This document shows positions 1 through 11,100 of a stretch of 64,000 nucleotides of DNA, piece by piece; position 1 is the stretch's first letter; every line of letters begins with the position of its first letter. Under the pieces are notes generated by a model. That model saw nothing but the letters and a program-made list of their open reading frames with translations. It made no database searches and was not told the DNA's origin. Source of the DNA: Acidobacteriaceae bacterium (GTDB taxonomy: Bacteria > Acidobacteriota > Terriglobia > Terriglobales > Acidobacteriaceae); assembly GCA_027449545.1 (NCBI GenBank), contig DAIDLI010000080.1, positions 37,818-101,817 of the forward strand. The letters are read 5' to 3'. A program made the translations under genes and the position numbers.

Positions 1-392
1 TCGAAGCGCACCTGTGGCGGCTCCGGCTGCGGGAGCTGGCGCACGTATTGCCAGGCCAGCCGCCGCAGCGTGGCCCGCTTGTGCTGGTCCACGGCGGCCT
101 CGGCGGGCGTGGCGTCGCGCGCGGTCCGGGTCTTCACTTCAAAGAAGCACAGCAGCGAGCCTTGCCAGGCAATCAGATCGAGGTCGCCGGGCAGGTTCCC
201 CGCGGACCAGCGCCGCGCCACCACGGTGTAGCCCTTGCGCAGCAGGTGGAAGTAGGCGGCATCCTCGCCTTCGAGGCCGACGGCGAGATGTGCGGGCAGC
301 TCTTCGGCCCGTCCGCGCCAGCGGGCAAGCCGGTCCAGGCCGACGGCAGTCCGCTCCAGCCAGTTCACGCGCATCTCGGCAAGCCATGCCAT
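1..392 (-). CDS. yraN: YraN/UPF0102 family putative endonuclease-like protein (partial, runs off left edge)
   Basis: Reverse-strand translation MAWLAEMRVNWLERTAVGLDRLARWRGRAEELPAHLAVGLEGEDAAYFHLLRKGYTVVARRWSAGNLPGDLDLIAWQGSLLCFFEVKTRTARDATPAEAAVDQHKRATLRRLAWQYVRQ; G-E-x-x-A, GDLDLIA and F(V)EVKTR motifs of UPF0102. Confidence 0.85.
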   Translation of the reverse strand, partial: MAWLAEMRVNWLERTAVGLDRLARWRGRAEELPAHLAVGLEGEDAAYFHLLRKGYTVVARRWSAGNLPGDLDLIAWQGSLLCFFEVKTRTARDATPAEAAVDQHKRATLRRLAWQYVRQLPQPEPPQVRF

Positions 393-510
393 GGGTTTTG
401 CATCATTCTGCGCTTTCGCGGCGCAAGCGTGCAAATTGTTGCCGCGGCTGCTCGGGTACGGCACAGCTATAGCTGCGCCGTACCCAAGCAGGTTCACGCT
501 AAGGAACGAA

Positions 511-1245
511 CTACTCGATCGCGAAGACGGCGTAGACGGTGGCTTCTTCGCGCACGGTCTGCGGGTTGATCGCGAGCAGCGGCGGAGCGGGGCCGGCCGC
601 CTTCACGGCCGCGCTGAAGATCAGAGGGCGGGGGAGCCGTGGACTCTCGGGTGCCTGATTGCTGGCATAGAGCAGATCGCCCAGCTTCACGTGCAGCCCC
701 TCGGCCATCTGTGCTGCAATCGCGCGCGCTTTCACCAGCGCCGCCGCTGCCGCCCGAGCCTGGAGCGCCTTGCGATCCGCCACGCGCCAGTCGATGGCGC
801 CGCTCTGGTTGGCACCTGCCGCCACCGCGGCGCGAATCACCTCGGCAGCCTTCTGCGGTGGCACGGTCACGGTCCATGATTGCCGCATCACAAACTGCTT
901 GCGCGCGCGCTCGGCGGGCGTGTCCTTCTGGTTGAAGTCGTTGTAGCGTTCCAGGCCCTGGTTTGCGCTCTCGATGCTTTTGTTCGCAATGCCCTGCTGG
1001 TGGAGCGCGGCCAGCACTGCCTGCGAGATATGCCCGCCGTCCGCGTAGGTCGAGTCGGAATCGGGTCCGAAGATCTCGAATCCGATGGTTACGGCCGCGA
1101 GATCCGCCGTCTCCGTGGCCTCATCGGTCGCGGTAATGGCGATGGTCTTGTTGGCGTTGCTGATCTGGATGGTCTGGGCCGAGACGATCCCAGTGAAGAA
1201 AATTGTGACTGCCAATCTCGCGACGGCGGATGAATAGCGAATCAT
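511..1245 (-). CDS. SIMPL domain-containing (DUF541) secreted protein
   Basis: Signal peptide MIRYSSAVARLAVTIFFTGIVSAQ followed by a SIMPL-like domain (AAALVKARAIAAQMAEGLHVKLGDLLYASN); start placed at the Met after an AAGGAGGA RBS, not at 1587. Confidence 0.75.
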   Translation of the reverse strand: MIRYSSAVARLAVTIFFTGIVSAQTIQISNANKTIAITATDEATETADLAAVTIGFEIFGPDSDSTYADGGHISQAVLAALHQQGIANKSIESANQGLERYNDFNQKDTPAERARKQFVMRQSWTVTVPPQKAAEVIRAAVAAGANQSGAIDWRVADRKALQARAAAAALVKARAIAAQMAEGLHVKLGDLLYASNQAPESPRLPRPLIFSAAVKAAGPAPPLLAINPQTVREEATVYAVFAIE

Positions 1246-1515
1246 CCCGCAATCCTCCTTGGTTTCCGCTCGGAAGGTTATCACAGATTGCACGTTAAGG
1301 AGCCTCTGAACAAGCCCTGAAGGCGCGGCAGCTCCTACTAATGAAGTAGGTGGACCGAGAACGCAAGGCTCCACATAACTTCTGCCTGTCAGCCGAGTTT
1401 TGAGAAATACCGTTATGCACGCTGGAAGCTCGATCGAGCCCCCGGCGGACACACTACGCCTCTTGTGGGGCCATCTGGAAGTTAACCTTCGCCAGCCTGC
1501 GGCGGTGCTGATAGA

Positions 1516-1532
1516 GCCAACGACCTCTTCCG
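1516..1532. repeat. 17-bp exact direct repeat of an internal part of tRNA-Val (52367-52383); candidate attachment-site remnant
   Basis: ccaacgacctcttccgt at both positions in the same orientation. Confidence 0.5.
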
Positions 1533-1662
1533 TTTTAAGGCGTTTGGGCGCTGATAAATAAAGGCTTACGCGAACAAGCGAGCACATTGAAGTACAACTA
1601 ACGTCTTTGAAGACGGGGTCCCGCCAGCGATCGCTGGTTGGATAGCGGGTTGAGCGGAACGG

Positions 1663-2002
1663 TCAGTCCGAGCGTTGGGCGCCGCCATCCAGAGGGGGAT
1701 CGGTCGCAATGCTTCCGTTGTGAACGATGACATTCTCATCGCCGACGAAGTCCTTCCGCGCGCCGAGGGGCAGCCTGCCTTCCATGACATGGACCCAGAG
1801 CTTCAGCCCTTCCGGGAGATTGGTCGTGCCCTGGAGCACCACTTTGCCGCCGCCGATCCGCGCGAAGAAACATCTCCCGCCTTGGTGAGAAGGCCTGAAG
1901 AGAGGCCGCACCGGGATATGCTGCGGAGCCTGAATCCGACGAGTGACAACCGGCGACGGCAAGACCCGTCGGCACGACCGCTGCCGCCAACAACAGCGTC
2001 AC
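1663..2002 (-). pseudogene. Frameshifted/truncated lipoprotein-like remnant
   Basis: Signal-like MTLLLAAAVVPTGLAVAG in one frame; LQGTTNLPEGLKLWVHVMEGRLPLGARKDFVGDENVIVHNG in the adjacent overlapping frame. Confidence 0.3.
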
Positions 2003-2079
2003 AAACTTGTGCGTAGATACCTTCCTATTGCCCGGATCCTTAATCTATTGCGTAGCAGCCTCTGTGGGACTCATGATAT

Positions 2080-2096
2080 TTGTAGTCTGTCTACAA
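2080..2096. promoter_or_regulatory. Perfect palindrome TTGTAG-tctgt-CTACAA upstream of TonB receptor; candidate operator
   Basis: 6-bp inverted repeat with 5-nt spacer, ~140 bp upstream of the receptor start. Confidence 0.35.
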
Positions 2097-2232
2097 TCAT
2101 CATCTTCCGGATGGAATTTGCGAGATCGGAATGCATGACGTGAGCCGTGATCACGGGCGGAATGGCCGCCTCCGGCGTGAGAAGCATGCCGTCTCTCCTC
2201 GCCATACCATCGCTCCCTGCTCGAAACTCAGA

Positions 2233-5200
2233 ATGAACGTGCTTGAGCTATCGGTCGCGATGGTGCTGACGTTTGCATACTGCTCAGGTTTCGGGCAAAC
2301 CGTTACTGGGGCGATCCGTGGCGAAGTAGAGGATCCGAGCGGAGCCGCTATAGCGAATTCCGCCGTGACTGCCACCAATGTTGCCACAGGGGTGCGAACG
2401 CGCGCGGAATCCGATTCCAGTGGCGCCTATAGTTTCCAGTTCCTTCCCATCGGCTACTACATAATTACTGCAGCGGAACCAGGATTCGAGGAGGAATCAG
2501 TGGGGCCCATTCATCTGGAGATTGACGAGATTGTTCACATCAATCTGAAAGTCCGCTTGGGCTCTGTCGTCGGCACTGTGAAGGTCTCTGGTGAAGCCGT
2601 AGCGTTACTGCAAACCCAGAACGCTACCTTGGGAACAACACTTACCTTCAATATGATTCAGGGGCTTCCATTGAACGGTCTCAATCTCCAGAGCGGCAGT
2701 ATATTCGTCCCGGGTGCGGTGAATCCCACCGTAGGCCTCATGGGCGGGCCAGCGGGATACGAACGGGATACCAGCTCAGTAGCAGAGCCGTCCTTCAATG
2801 GCAATCGACAGCAAGGCAATAGCTATGTCTTGGATGGTGTAGAGATCAACGAGACCATGAATAATCTGATCGGCTACAGCCCGGCGCCGGAAGCGGTGCA
2901 AGAGGTCCGCATCATCACTGGGAACGCCGACGCCGAATATGGCAATGTAAATGGCGGTGAGGTGATCATGGTGACCAAAGGAGGTACAAACCTAGTTCAC
3001 GGCAGCGTCTACGACTATTTTGAAAACCAGAACTTTGCAGCGAACACGTGGGGAAATAACTACGCCGGCCTCGGGAAGAGCATATTCCATCGAGACCAGT
3101 TCGGGATCGCCGCTGGCGGGCCGATTTTCAAGAGCAAACTCTTCCTCTTTGGCGACTACCTGGGAACCAGGAATGTTTCGGTGGGCAAAAGCTCAGCAAG
3201 CGTAGCTACGGCGAAGATGCGTACTTGCATTTCAAACAACGGGATGACGACCTGCGATTTCTCTGAGCTTCTGACGGTCAACGGCATTCAGCTTTATAAT
3301 CCAGCGGTTTCATCAACGAACCCGACTGGCGGCTATGCGAATGCCAAGCCGTATCTGCATAACCAGATCCCGCTTAATAACCCTGTTGCGTCGTTTCTCT
3401 TCCTGCATCCCGAATTCTATCCGTTGCCCAATCATGCTCCATCGCCCGGTACGGTTGATTCAAATAATTATGAAGGTGTCACCGAAACCGTCCGTCAGAA
3501 CAATCAAGGCGACATGCGTGCGGACTACAGCATCGGGTCGCAAGATTCGATCATGTTCAGATCCTCCGACGGCGATCCCTTTGATCGCACACCGCAGGCT
3601 GTGCTCCCGGTAATTTTCCCGGCGGCCAACGAGTATCCGTTTCACAGTGGCGTAGTGAGCTGGGTGCACACATTCTCTCGCGCGCTCATTAATCAATGGC
3701 GGGCGGGCATGTCTCGAATTGAGTGGTACACCGGAGCTCCGACTGATCTGTTGGGAAACGTGGGAATGTCGGGAGACCGGAGTCTGGGCATTCCCTTTAC
3801 ACAGCCCTATCCCGGCTTCAGCCTGATCAACGTCTCCAGCCCAGAAAATAACGTTGGCACAGCCGCCATCGTCACGAACTTTGTGGATAATGACTTCAAC
3901 TATGCCGACGATCTGATCTGGGAGCACGGAAGGCACATCACGAAGATCGGCCTGCAGATAACGCGTTACCAGCAGAATACCTATTATCCGGGGAATGCCG
4001 GTGCGATGGGGCAATTTCTCTATGGCGGGTATTACACGCAAAATCCAAATTTATCAGGCGCGCCTGGCTATGGTTTCGCAGATTTTGTTCTTGACCAAGC
4101 GTACGAGTCGGAAGTCGGCGGAGTCGCCGGGCCCACCGGACAGCGCCAATATCGGGACGCGTATTATGTTCAAGACGATTGGAATGTGCTCCATGATCTG
4201 ACGATCAACCTGGGACTGCGCTATGGATATGACCAGCCGATCTATGAAGTGAACAACAAAGAACTCAACGTCAAAATAAATGCAGCGGCGTCCTGCACGA
4301 GTGCCGATACTCCGTCCAATCCTTGTCTCGAATTTGCCGGCCAAGAGGGAAATAGCCGGGCTCTTTACTCTCCGTATTACGACGAATGGATGCCGCGCCT
4401 CGGCTTTGCATGGCAGCTTGCACCCCGGATGGTGATGCGGGGCGGATATGGCATCACCGATTGGCTGGAGGGAACCGGCGCCAATTTGAGAATGACGCAA
4501 AATGCTCCTTTCCTGAATCAGTTTATCGATGCGCCAGGCACTCCGAGCGATTCCAGCGCCGGTAATCCAGTGAGCGTGACCCATGGTTTCACCGGGGACG
4601 GCGTTGGAGCTCAAACGCAGTACAACGCATGGGCCAGGAATTTACGACCGACCGCAGTCCAGCAATTCAACCTGACCGCGCAATACCTTATCAATGACTC
4701 AACCACAGCACAGCTTGGTTATGTAGGAGAGATCGGGCAACGCCTTGTCGTTCCCGCATCGCCCAATCAGTGGATGACGGCTGGGGTACCGACGTCGGCG
4801 CCGTTTTACAACCTGGTGGGATCCAGCGGATATGTGCTCTTAACAGAGTCCGAGGGCGTAGAGAATTACAACGCCATGCAGGCAGTCCTCCATCATCGGC
4901 AGCGCGGAGGACTGTATTACACGCTGAACTACACCTGGTCAAAATCCATGACCAACAGCCCTGGGTTCTACGGTGTGGCTGGCGTGGACGACAACAGCGT
5001 GTATTGGCAGAACTACCATGATCCGCAAGCGGACTACGGGCCATCCGGCTTCGATACTCGCCAAGCCCTCAATAGCACTGCGGTTTGGAAGCTGCCGTTC
5101 GGGCGCGGAAGGAAGCTTGGCAGCCAGTGGGGACGGAGCTTGGATGAATTTTTCGGTGGCTGGCAGCTCGCCGGGGACGCCATCCTCTATTCCGGGTTTC

Positions 5201-5664
5201 CGATTACGATGACCGGGCCAAACAATGCCAATTTCCACTCGCGCTCGGCACGAGCGAACCAATACAGGCCGCTGCGCATCGTGCACCGCTCCATTCGACA
5301 CTGGTTCGGTACCGACCCCTCCGCCAACCCTTGCACAGGAGCCGACAATGGCATTTGCGCCTATGGGGCAGAACAGGTGGGGCAGTTCGGGACCGCGCAC
5401 GTCAATACAGAACGAGCGCCGGGTTACCGCGTAATCGATCTCTCGCTGTTCAAGTCCTTACTCACCACTGAGTCACAGACTTTCACATTCCGCGCCGATG
5501 CTTTCAACGTGGGGAACATAGCGAGCTATGCAGCACCAGCATACGTCTCTACAGCCTCTGGAGTATCGCCAACTAATTGGCCCAACAACTCCTTGGAGGG
5601 TCGGATAACGAGCACGCTCTCTCCTGCGCGCCAGCTGCAGCTTTCCGTGATCTACCGCTTTTGA
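2233..5664 (+). CDS. TonB-dependent receptor with N-terminal carboxypeptidase regulatory-like domain (Oar-like)
   Basis: VTGAIRGEVEDPSGAAIANSAVTATNVATGVRTRAESDSSGAYSFQFLPIGYY (CarboxypepD_reg), plug, beta-barrel, terminal LQLSVIYRF; signal peptide at Met 2233. Confidence 0.93.
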   Translation: MNVLELSVAMVLTFAYCSGFGQTVTGAIRGEVEDPSGAAIANSAVTATNVATGVRTRAESDSSGAYSFQFLPIGYYIITAAEPGFEEESVGPIHLEIDEIVHINLKVRLGSVVGTVKVSGEAVALLQTQNATLGTTLTFNMIQGLPLNGLNLQSGSIFVPGAVNPTVGLMGGPAGYERDTSSVAEPSFNGNRQQGNSYVLDGVEINETMNNLIGYSPAPEAVQEVRIITGNADAEYGNVNGGEVIMVTKGGTNLVHGSVYDYFENQNFAANTWGNNYAGLGKSIFHRDQFGIAAGGPIFKSKLFLFGDYLGTRNVSVGKSSASVATAKMRTCISNNGMTTCDFSELLTVNGIQLYNPAVSSTNPTGGYANAKPYLHNQIPLNNPVASFLFLHPEFYPLPNHAPSPGTVDSNNYEGVTETVRQNNQGDMRADYSIGSQDSIMFRSSDGDPFDRTPQAVLPVIFPAANEYPFHSGVVSWVHTFSRALINQWRAGMSRIEWYTGAPTDLLGNVGMSGDRSLGIPFTQPYPGFSLINVSSPENNVGTAAIVTNFVDNDFNYADDLIWEHGRHITKIGLQITRYQQNTYYPGNAGAMGQFLYGGYYTQNPNLSGAPGYGFADFVLDQAYESEVGGVAGPTGQRQYRDAYYVQDDWNVLHDLTINLGLRYGYDQPIYEVNNKELNVKINAAASCTSADTPSNPCLEFAGQEGNSRALYSPYYDEWMPRLGFAWQLAPRMVMRGGYGITDWLEGTGANLRMTQNAPFLNQFIDAPGTPSDSSAGNPVSVTHGFTGDGVGAQTQYNAWARNLRPTAVQQFNLTAQYLINDSTTAQLGYVGEIGQRLVVPASPNQWMTAGVPTSAPFYNLVGSSGYVLLTESEGVENYNAMQAVLHHRQRGGLYYTLNYTWSKSMTNSPGFYGVAGVDDNSVYWQNYHDPQADYGPSGFDTRQALNSTAVWKLPFGRGRKLGSQWGRSLDEFFGGWQLAGDAILYSGFPITMTGPNNANFHSRSARANQYRPLRIVHRSIRHWFGTDPSANPCTGADNGICAYGAEQVGQFGTAHVNTERAPGYRVIDLSLFKSLLTTESQTFTFRADAFNVGNIASYAAPAYVSTASGVSPTNWPNNSLEGRITSTLSPARQLQLSVIYRF

Positions 5665-5751
5665 GGGAGCCGCTGAATAATTGGACCAGAAAGGCGCTTG
5701 GGCAGAGCGGAGACTTGAGGCAGGTCACGGTATCCTGCACAACCAGGCTCT

Positions 5752-7863
5752 TCACTTCACGCTCAGATCCCATGCATAAACATCGTCTGTCGTCATATTC
5801 TCTACCGCGAGCGGCATATCGTCTGGAGCAAGTCCCATCCAATCGCCCAGAATGGTGGGGCTTGGCACAATGCTATCCAGGCTGGCGATCTTCTCTACTC
5901 TTCGATTGGCAACGCTTACACGAAAAACCGTCCGAACTCGGTCCACGTCCGACAGGAAGTATATCGCCTTATTGTCGCGAGACCAGTTTGGATATCCCGC
6001 CCGCATCTTCACCAGCGGCTCCCATACGGCAGTTGCGAAATCGTACAGATATAAATACTGATCACCGGCATGGAGCGCGGTCAAAAATCGCCCATCAGGC
6101 GACCAGCGAGCCAGATAAAAACCGTGCGATCCAGGGAGGGTCGTCACGCTGTTGGTGCGCAGATCGAATATGTGGACGCCTTCAGGCTGCGCAACCGGTA
6201 CGACCTCGGAAAAGACCAGACGCTCTCCATCGGGAGCCCAGTCAGGATATCCTTCCGCCTGGCGCGACTGGTAGACCCGATGCAATCCCCCGCCGTTCGC
6301 GGGAATAACAAAAATCTCCCACATGCCGGGGAAGCTCACTCCCATAAAAGCGATCATTCGGCCGTTGGGAGACCATTGCGGCACCAGCGTTCTCCTTAGA
6401 TTCTGGGTAAGAGGAATGCATTGAGTGCCATCCGCGCGGCACCTCCATAGGTTGTTATCCGTGGCGCTGCTGTAGGCGATCGAATTTCCGTCCCGGGTGA
6501 ACGCCGCAGTACTGATAGAGAGGCTAGGCAGTACAGGAACAGGCTCGCTCGAGTGAGCATCATACCGAACGAGTTCGCCTTTGGGATTCTCGGCACGCAG
6601 AAACAGCTTTTTACCATTCCTGCTCACCAGCGGGCCGCGGTAGCTCTCTGCGCCGGCAACCAGAGGATAGGGCTGGTCGTGGTCGAGAAATGAGAGGGTG
6701 TGTCGTTCGTTACGTGCCCAGATCTGAAATCTATCTCCTACGCGAACCTGAAAGAGAAAGAACTTGTCATCAGGAGTCCAGGTGCCGCAGCAGACGTAAT
6801 GATCGAATCGTTGCAGCAGCCGGTGAGGCCTCTTGTCGCCCCGATCTATCTCCCATAGGGATGTTCCTTCATTCCTTTTGTCGATTACGGTGAAGCGCAG
6901 CCTTCTGCCATCGGGCGACCAGCGAAACCAGTAGGCATTGCCCGGAACGCTGAAGAGGCGTTGCCGTTGCGTGGCTGCGGTGTCGCTCGAGTAAACAACG
7001 CCATTCGCAGAGTAAAGAAGGCCTTCGCGGTTAGGATTCCAGGCTGCATCATAGGCCAGAACGTTGCCGACTCTCAGGGCCTTGCCGCCTTTCCTGAAAA
7101 TGTAAAGCGGTTCTTCGTCGTCGCGCGAGTGCCCCAGATTGCGGAGCAGCATTGCCGAGTGATCCGGAGCTAAATCGCAAAGTTCTGGGTCAGCCAATCC
7201 GGTGGCGATATTGACGCGCTTCCCTCCATCTGTCGGAGTGGCTGCTACCGCATAACGACCGCCTACAAACTGCGGATAGTAGATTCGTCCTTCGCCGCGG
7301 AGAAGGGGCGACAAGACCAGTGTTTGCGATTCCGTAATCCGGACGGGATTTGTCGCCGCCAGCCGAGCCCGGCTCTGGGACTGGACGATCAGGGCGAGAA
7401 GCACACCGGCCACAAAGACTGCGGCGAGGCCTGCTCCCCACAGCATCCGCGAAGGCGCGGTTTCAGCGGGAGCGCAATTGACTGCTCCGTTGCTGCTGGA
7501 CGCGGGTTCCGGCTCTCCCGCCGCTTCCTCCGACTCTCCGGCTTTCCCAATAAAGCAATAGCCGACCCCGGGAAGGGTCTGGATAAAGCGGGGGTGATCC
7601 TTATCATCGCCGAGCGCACGCCGAATCTGCCGGATCGCCTGCTCGACGGTATTCTCGTCCCGCTGACCTCCCCAGACTGCCTTGAGAAGCTCCTCTTTGG
7701 AGACAACGGACCCGCGCTGTGAGGCAAGAAACCCCAGAACCTTGAAAGGAGTAGGCGGCAGGTGGATGCGTTCGGCGCCGCGATAGAGCCCGCGGCGCTG
7801 CGTATCAATGATGAACTCTTCGAACCTGAGTGAGGTCTTGTCAATCGAGTCTGCGGATGGCAT
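5752..7863 (-). CDS. CadC/ToxR-like membrane regulator: N-terminal winged helix (Trans_reg_C), one TM segment, C-terminal WD40/TolB-type propeller
   Basis: PFKVLGFLASQRGSVVSKEELLKAVWGGQRDENTVEQAIRQIRRALGDDKDHPRFIQTLPGVGYCFIG; TM MLWGAGLAAVFVAGVLLALIVQ; repeated WSPDGRR/WAPDGER/WSRDNKA motifs. Confidence 0.9.
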   Translation of the reverse strand: MPSADSIDKTSLRFEEFIIDTQRRGLYRGAERIHLPPTPFKVLGFLASQRGSVVSKEELLKAVWGGQRDENTVEQAIRQIRRALGDDKDHPRFIQTLPGVGYCFIGKAGESEEAAGEPEPASSSNGAVNCAPAETAPSRMLWGAGLAAVFVAGVLLALIVQSQSRARLAATNPVRITESQTLVLSPLLRGEGRIYYPQFVGGRYAVAATPTDGGKRVNIATGLADPELCDLAPDHSAMLLRNLGHSRDDEEPLYIFRKGGKALRVGNVLAYDAAWNPNREGLLYSANGVVYSSDTAATQRQRLFSVPGNAYWFRWSPDGRRLRFTVIDKRNEGTSLWEIDRGDKRPHRLLQRFDHYVCCGTWTPDDKFFLFQVRVGDRFQIWARNERHTLSFLDHDQPYPLVAGAESYRGPLVSRNGKKLFLRAENPKGELVRYDAHSSEPVPVLPSLSISTAAFTRDGNSIAYSSATDNNLWRCRADGTQCIPLTQNLRRTLVPQWSPNGRMIAFMGVSFPGMWEIFVIPANGGGLHRVYQSRQAEGYPDWAPDGERLVFSEVVPVAQPEGVHIFDLRTNSVTTLPGSHGFYLARWSPDGRFLTALHAGDQYLYLYDFATAVWEPLVKMRAGYPNWSRDNKAIYFLSDVDRVRTVFRVSVANRRVEKIASLDSIVPSPTILGDWMGLAPDDMPLAVENMTTDDVYAWDLSVK

Positions 7864-8111
7864 GACGGAATCTCACCAGCCCGTCTTCAGAACTTTTTCA
7901 GTGCCTTTTCAGGAAGGCGTCAGCGGAATACGCGGTCCCCAGTTGTACGCTTTTGCGGTCAGCTTAGCACATCCAGGGGAGGTTCTGCGTTCAGATGCCT
8001 TGCCTGCTCGGGGAAGGGGCGAAACTAGGCGTGTGGTTCCATCGACCCTTCGTGCCTCTCCGAGAAATCGTAACAATTCAGTCAACTTATCTGTGAGATG
8101 GAGGGTTAGTT

Positions 8112-11100
8112 GTGAAGCGGAAGATACTCTTTTCGTCGGTTATCGGCATCTTTGTCATGGCTTTGTATGCCTGCGCGCCCAATGCACGGGCTGCGGCTCC
8201 CGCCACTCCCAATCCACAGACCATCTCTTCCGGAGTAGCCACAGCATTACCGACCAAAGAGATCCGTTTAGAGGCGCTGCACAGACTCGCCTCCCGCTCC
8301 TTGCGCCGGCAGGCTCTGGCACGCCCCATGTCCACGGCCTCAGGCTACGGAACGGGCATTCTTTCCACGATCGCGGGGGGCGCGTTCAACCAGGATGGCG
8401 GTCTGGCGCTCAATGTCGGGGTAGGCTCTCCGGAAGGAATTGCGCAGGACTCCTCAGGCAACACCTATGTCGCGGCTCCGGGTTTCAATGAGGTGCTGAA
8501 GATCGATAGCTCCGGCAAGATCACGGTGGTCGCCGGCAATGGAACCGGCGGGTACTCCGGCGACGGTGGTCCGGGGAACAAGGCCGCCCTGAATTCCCCC
8601 TCGGCACTTGCCCTGGACAACGCCGGCAACCTCTATATCTCCGATACAAGCAACTCGGTCATCCGCAAGCTCAATCTTTCCAGCGGCATCATTACAACCA
8701 TCGCAGGCGAGGGCCCCACGAACACGATCACAACCTGCCAGAACTCCGCAGATATTGTCGGGGATGGCTGCCCCGCCACGCAGGCCGCGCTCGGCCAAGT
8801 GTACGGCTTGGCGTTCAACGCCACGACCGGAATCCTTTACTTGGCGGACGGTGGATTTGGTCTGGTGCGGCAGATTGACGCCACTGGCACCATGACGGCG
8901 GTGGCCGGGGCTTTTCAAGGCGGCCCTGGGTGCGCAAATCAGGTGGACGCATACGCAGATGGCTGCCCCGCCACTTCGGCGACGCTTCTCTTCCCAATCG
9001 GCCTCGCCTTCGACAGGTCGGGGAGGCTCTATATCTCCGATGCCGGCACCAATCTGATTCGGATGGTGCAGGTCGGCAGTTCCAACCCGATCATTAGCGT
9101 GGTCGCGGGTCAGGCCAATCAAACCGGTACTCCGGAATCCGGCTATTCCGGAGACGGTGGGCCGGCAACCTCGGCTCTTCTTTACGAGCCGGGCTCCGTG
9201 GTCATCGATAGCTACGACAATCTCTATTTTGTCGATTCCGGTAACTCCGTCCTTCGCAGGATCTCCAACGGTGTGATCAGCACCATTGCTGGAACAGGAG
9301 AAGTTTTTGGATTTGCAGGCGATGGCGGGCCAGCAACTTCAGCGCGGCTCAGTGTGAACTATATCTCCGGGTTGGCCATCGACCCGCTGACGGGTACCCT
9401 GTCTTTTGCAGACACGGGCAACGAAAGAATCCGGCAGGTTCTGCCGAACGGCAATGTTCAGACAGTGGCCGGGAACGGATACCAGAATTACTTTGGGAGC
9501 GGAGGACCAGCCAACCTTGCCGGAATCGGGAACCCGTATGGAATTGCCGAAGATAAGGCCGGAAATCTCTACATTGCGGACGACAACAACATCGTCTGGA
9601 GAGTCAATGCGGGCGCCGGTGTAATCACAACCTTTGCCGGTACCGGTGCAATTGGATACACCGGAGATGGCGGTCCGGCGGCCAGCGCCGCTTTGAGTTT
9701 TCCAGAAGGCCTGGCAGTGGACAGCGCCGGCAATGTCTTGATCGCCGATACGGGCAACTCCGCCATTCGCGAAGTAAACGCCGCGACCGGCATCATTACG
9801 ACCGTGGCCGGGGGGCTTGGCCCCAAGCCTACCGTTTGCGCTGCCGCAACAGATTCGATTGGCGACGGCTGTCCCGCCGCGCAAGCCTCCCTCAGCGTTC
9901 CCTATGCGGTTGCCATCGACGGAGCCGGAGATCTCTACATTGCCGATTCCGGACATGAGGTGATTCGCGAGATCTCGGCGGCGAGCGGGCTTATCTCGAC
10001 CGTGGCCGGAACGCCGGGAACTGCCGGCTATTCAGGCGACGGCGGAGCGGCGACAAGCGCAACATTGAGGTTTCCGGGTGCCGTTGTGCTGGATAGCAGC
10101 GGCAACCTGTATATCGCGGATACCAATAACAACGTGATTCGGCAAGTCTCACCATCGACCGGTGCCATCCAGACGATTGCTGGAAACGGAATCTATGGGT
10201 ATGGCGGCGATGGCGGCCCAGCAACTTCTGCAATGCTGGCCGATCCTCACGGCGTTGCGATTGACAGCGCCGGCAATCTCTATTTCGCGGATTCCTACAA
10301 TAACGTTCTGCGGGAAGTGGATTCCACGGGTACCATCACGACCATCGCTGGCAACGGCACCGCCGGCTTTTCGGGCGATGGTGGGCCGGCGGCGCAAGGA
10401 GAAATCAGCATCCCCTGGGGGCTGCTGATCGACAACGGCGGCAATCTCATTTTTGCGGACAACAATAACTCCCGCGTGCGCAGAATCTCCATGTCTGCTG
10501 CGCCGGTGGCGCCTGCGGTAACGGTCACGGCCTCGGCATCAACCATTACCTCGGCGCAGGGGCTCTCGGTCTCAGTAGCGGTAAGCGGAAGCGGCACGGC
10601 CACGCCGACCGGCTCGGTCATTCTGAGCAGCGGAAGTTATACTTCGACAGCCGCTGTGCTGAGCAGCGGCAGTGCGACTATCGACATTCCCGCCGGCGTG
10701 CTGGCGGCAGGAACGGATACGCTGACAGCCACCTACACGCCGGATCTGAGCAGTTCTTCCGCCTACACGAGCGCCACGGGGACCGCGAGCGTTACCGTGA
10801 CTGCGGCATACAAGACTATGCTCACGCCGACGGTTGCCGTTTCGCCCTCCGCAACCAGCATCTCGGCAACGCAGGAACTTTCCGTAGCCGCGACAGTCAG
10901 CGGCGGGTCGGGTAACCCCACTCCAACCGGAACCGTAACCGTCAGCAGCGGCTCCTACAACTCGGGGCCGGTGGCGTTGACCAATGGATCGGCGTCCATC
11001 GACATTCAACCGGGAATGCTGAGCGGCGGGAACGACACGTTGACCGCCAGCTATAACGGCGATGTGAACTACAACACTGCAACCGGCACGGCATCCGTGA

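Noticed and set aside
1340-1356. Inverted repeat CCTACT-aatga-AGTAGG as transposon end or terminator
   Set aside because: Short, isolated, with no partner end or T-run.
1246-1587. N-terminal extension of the SIMPL-domain ORF
   Set aside because: Upstream of a good RBS and signal peptide; includes the tRNA-like 17-mer, so it is likely noncoding.
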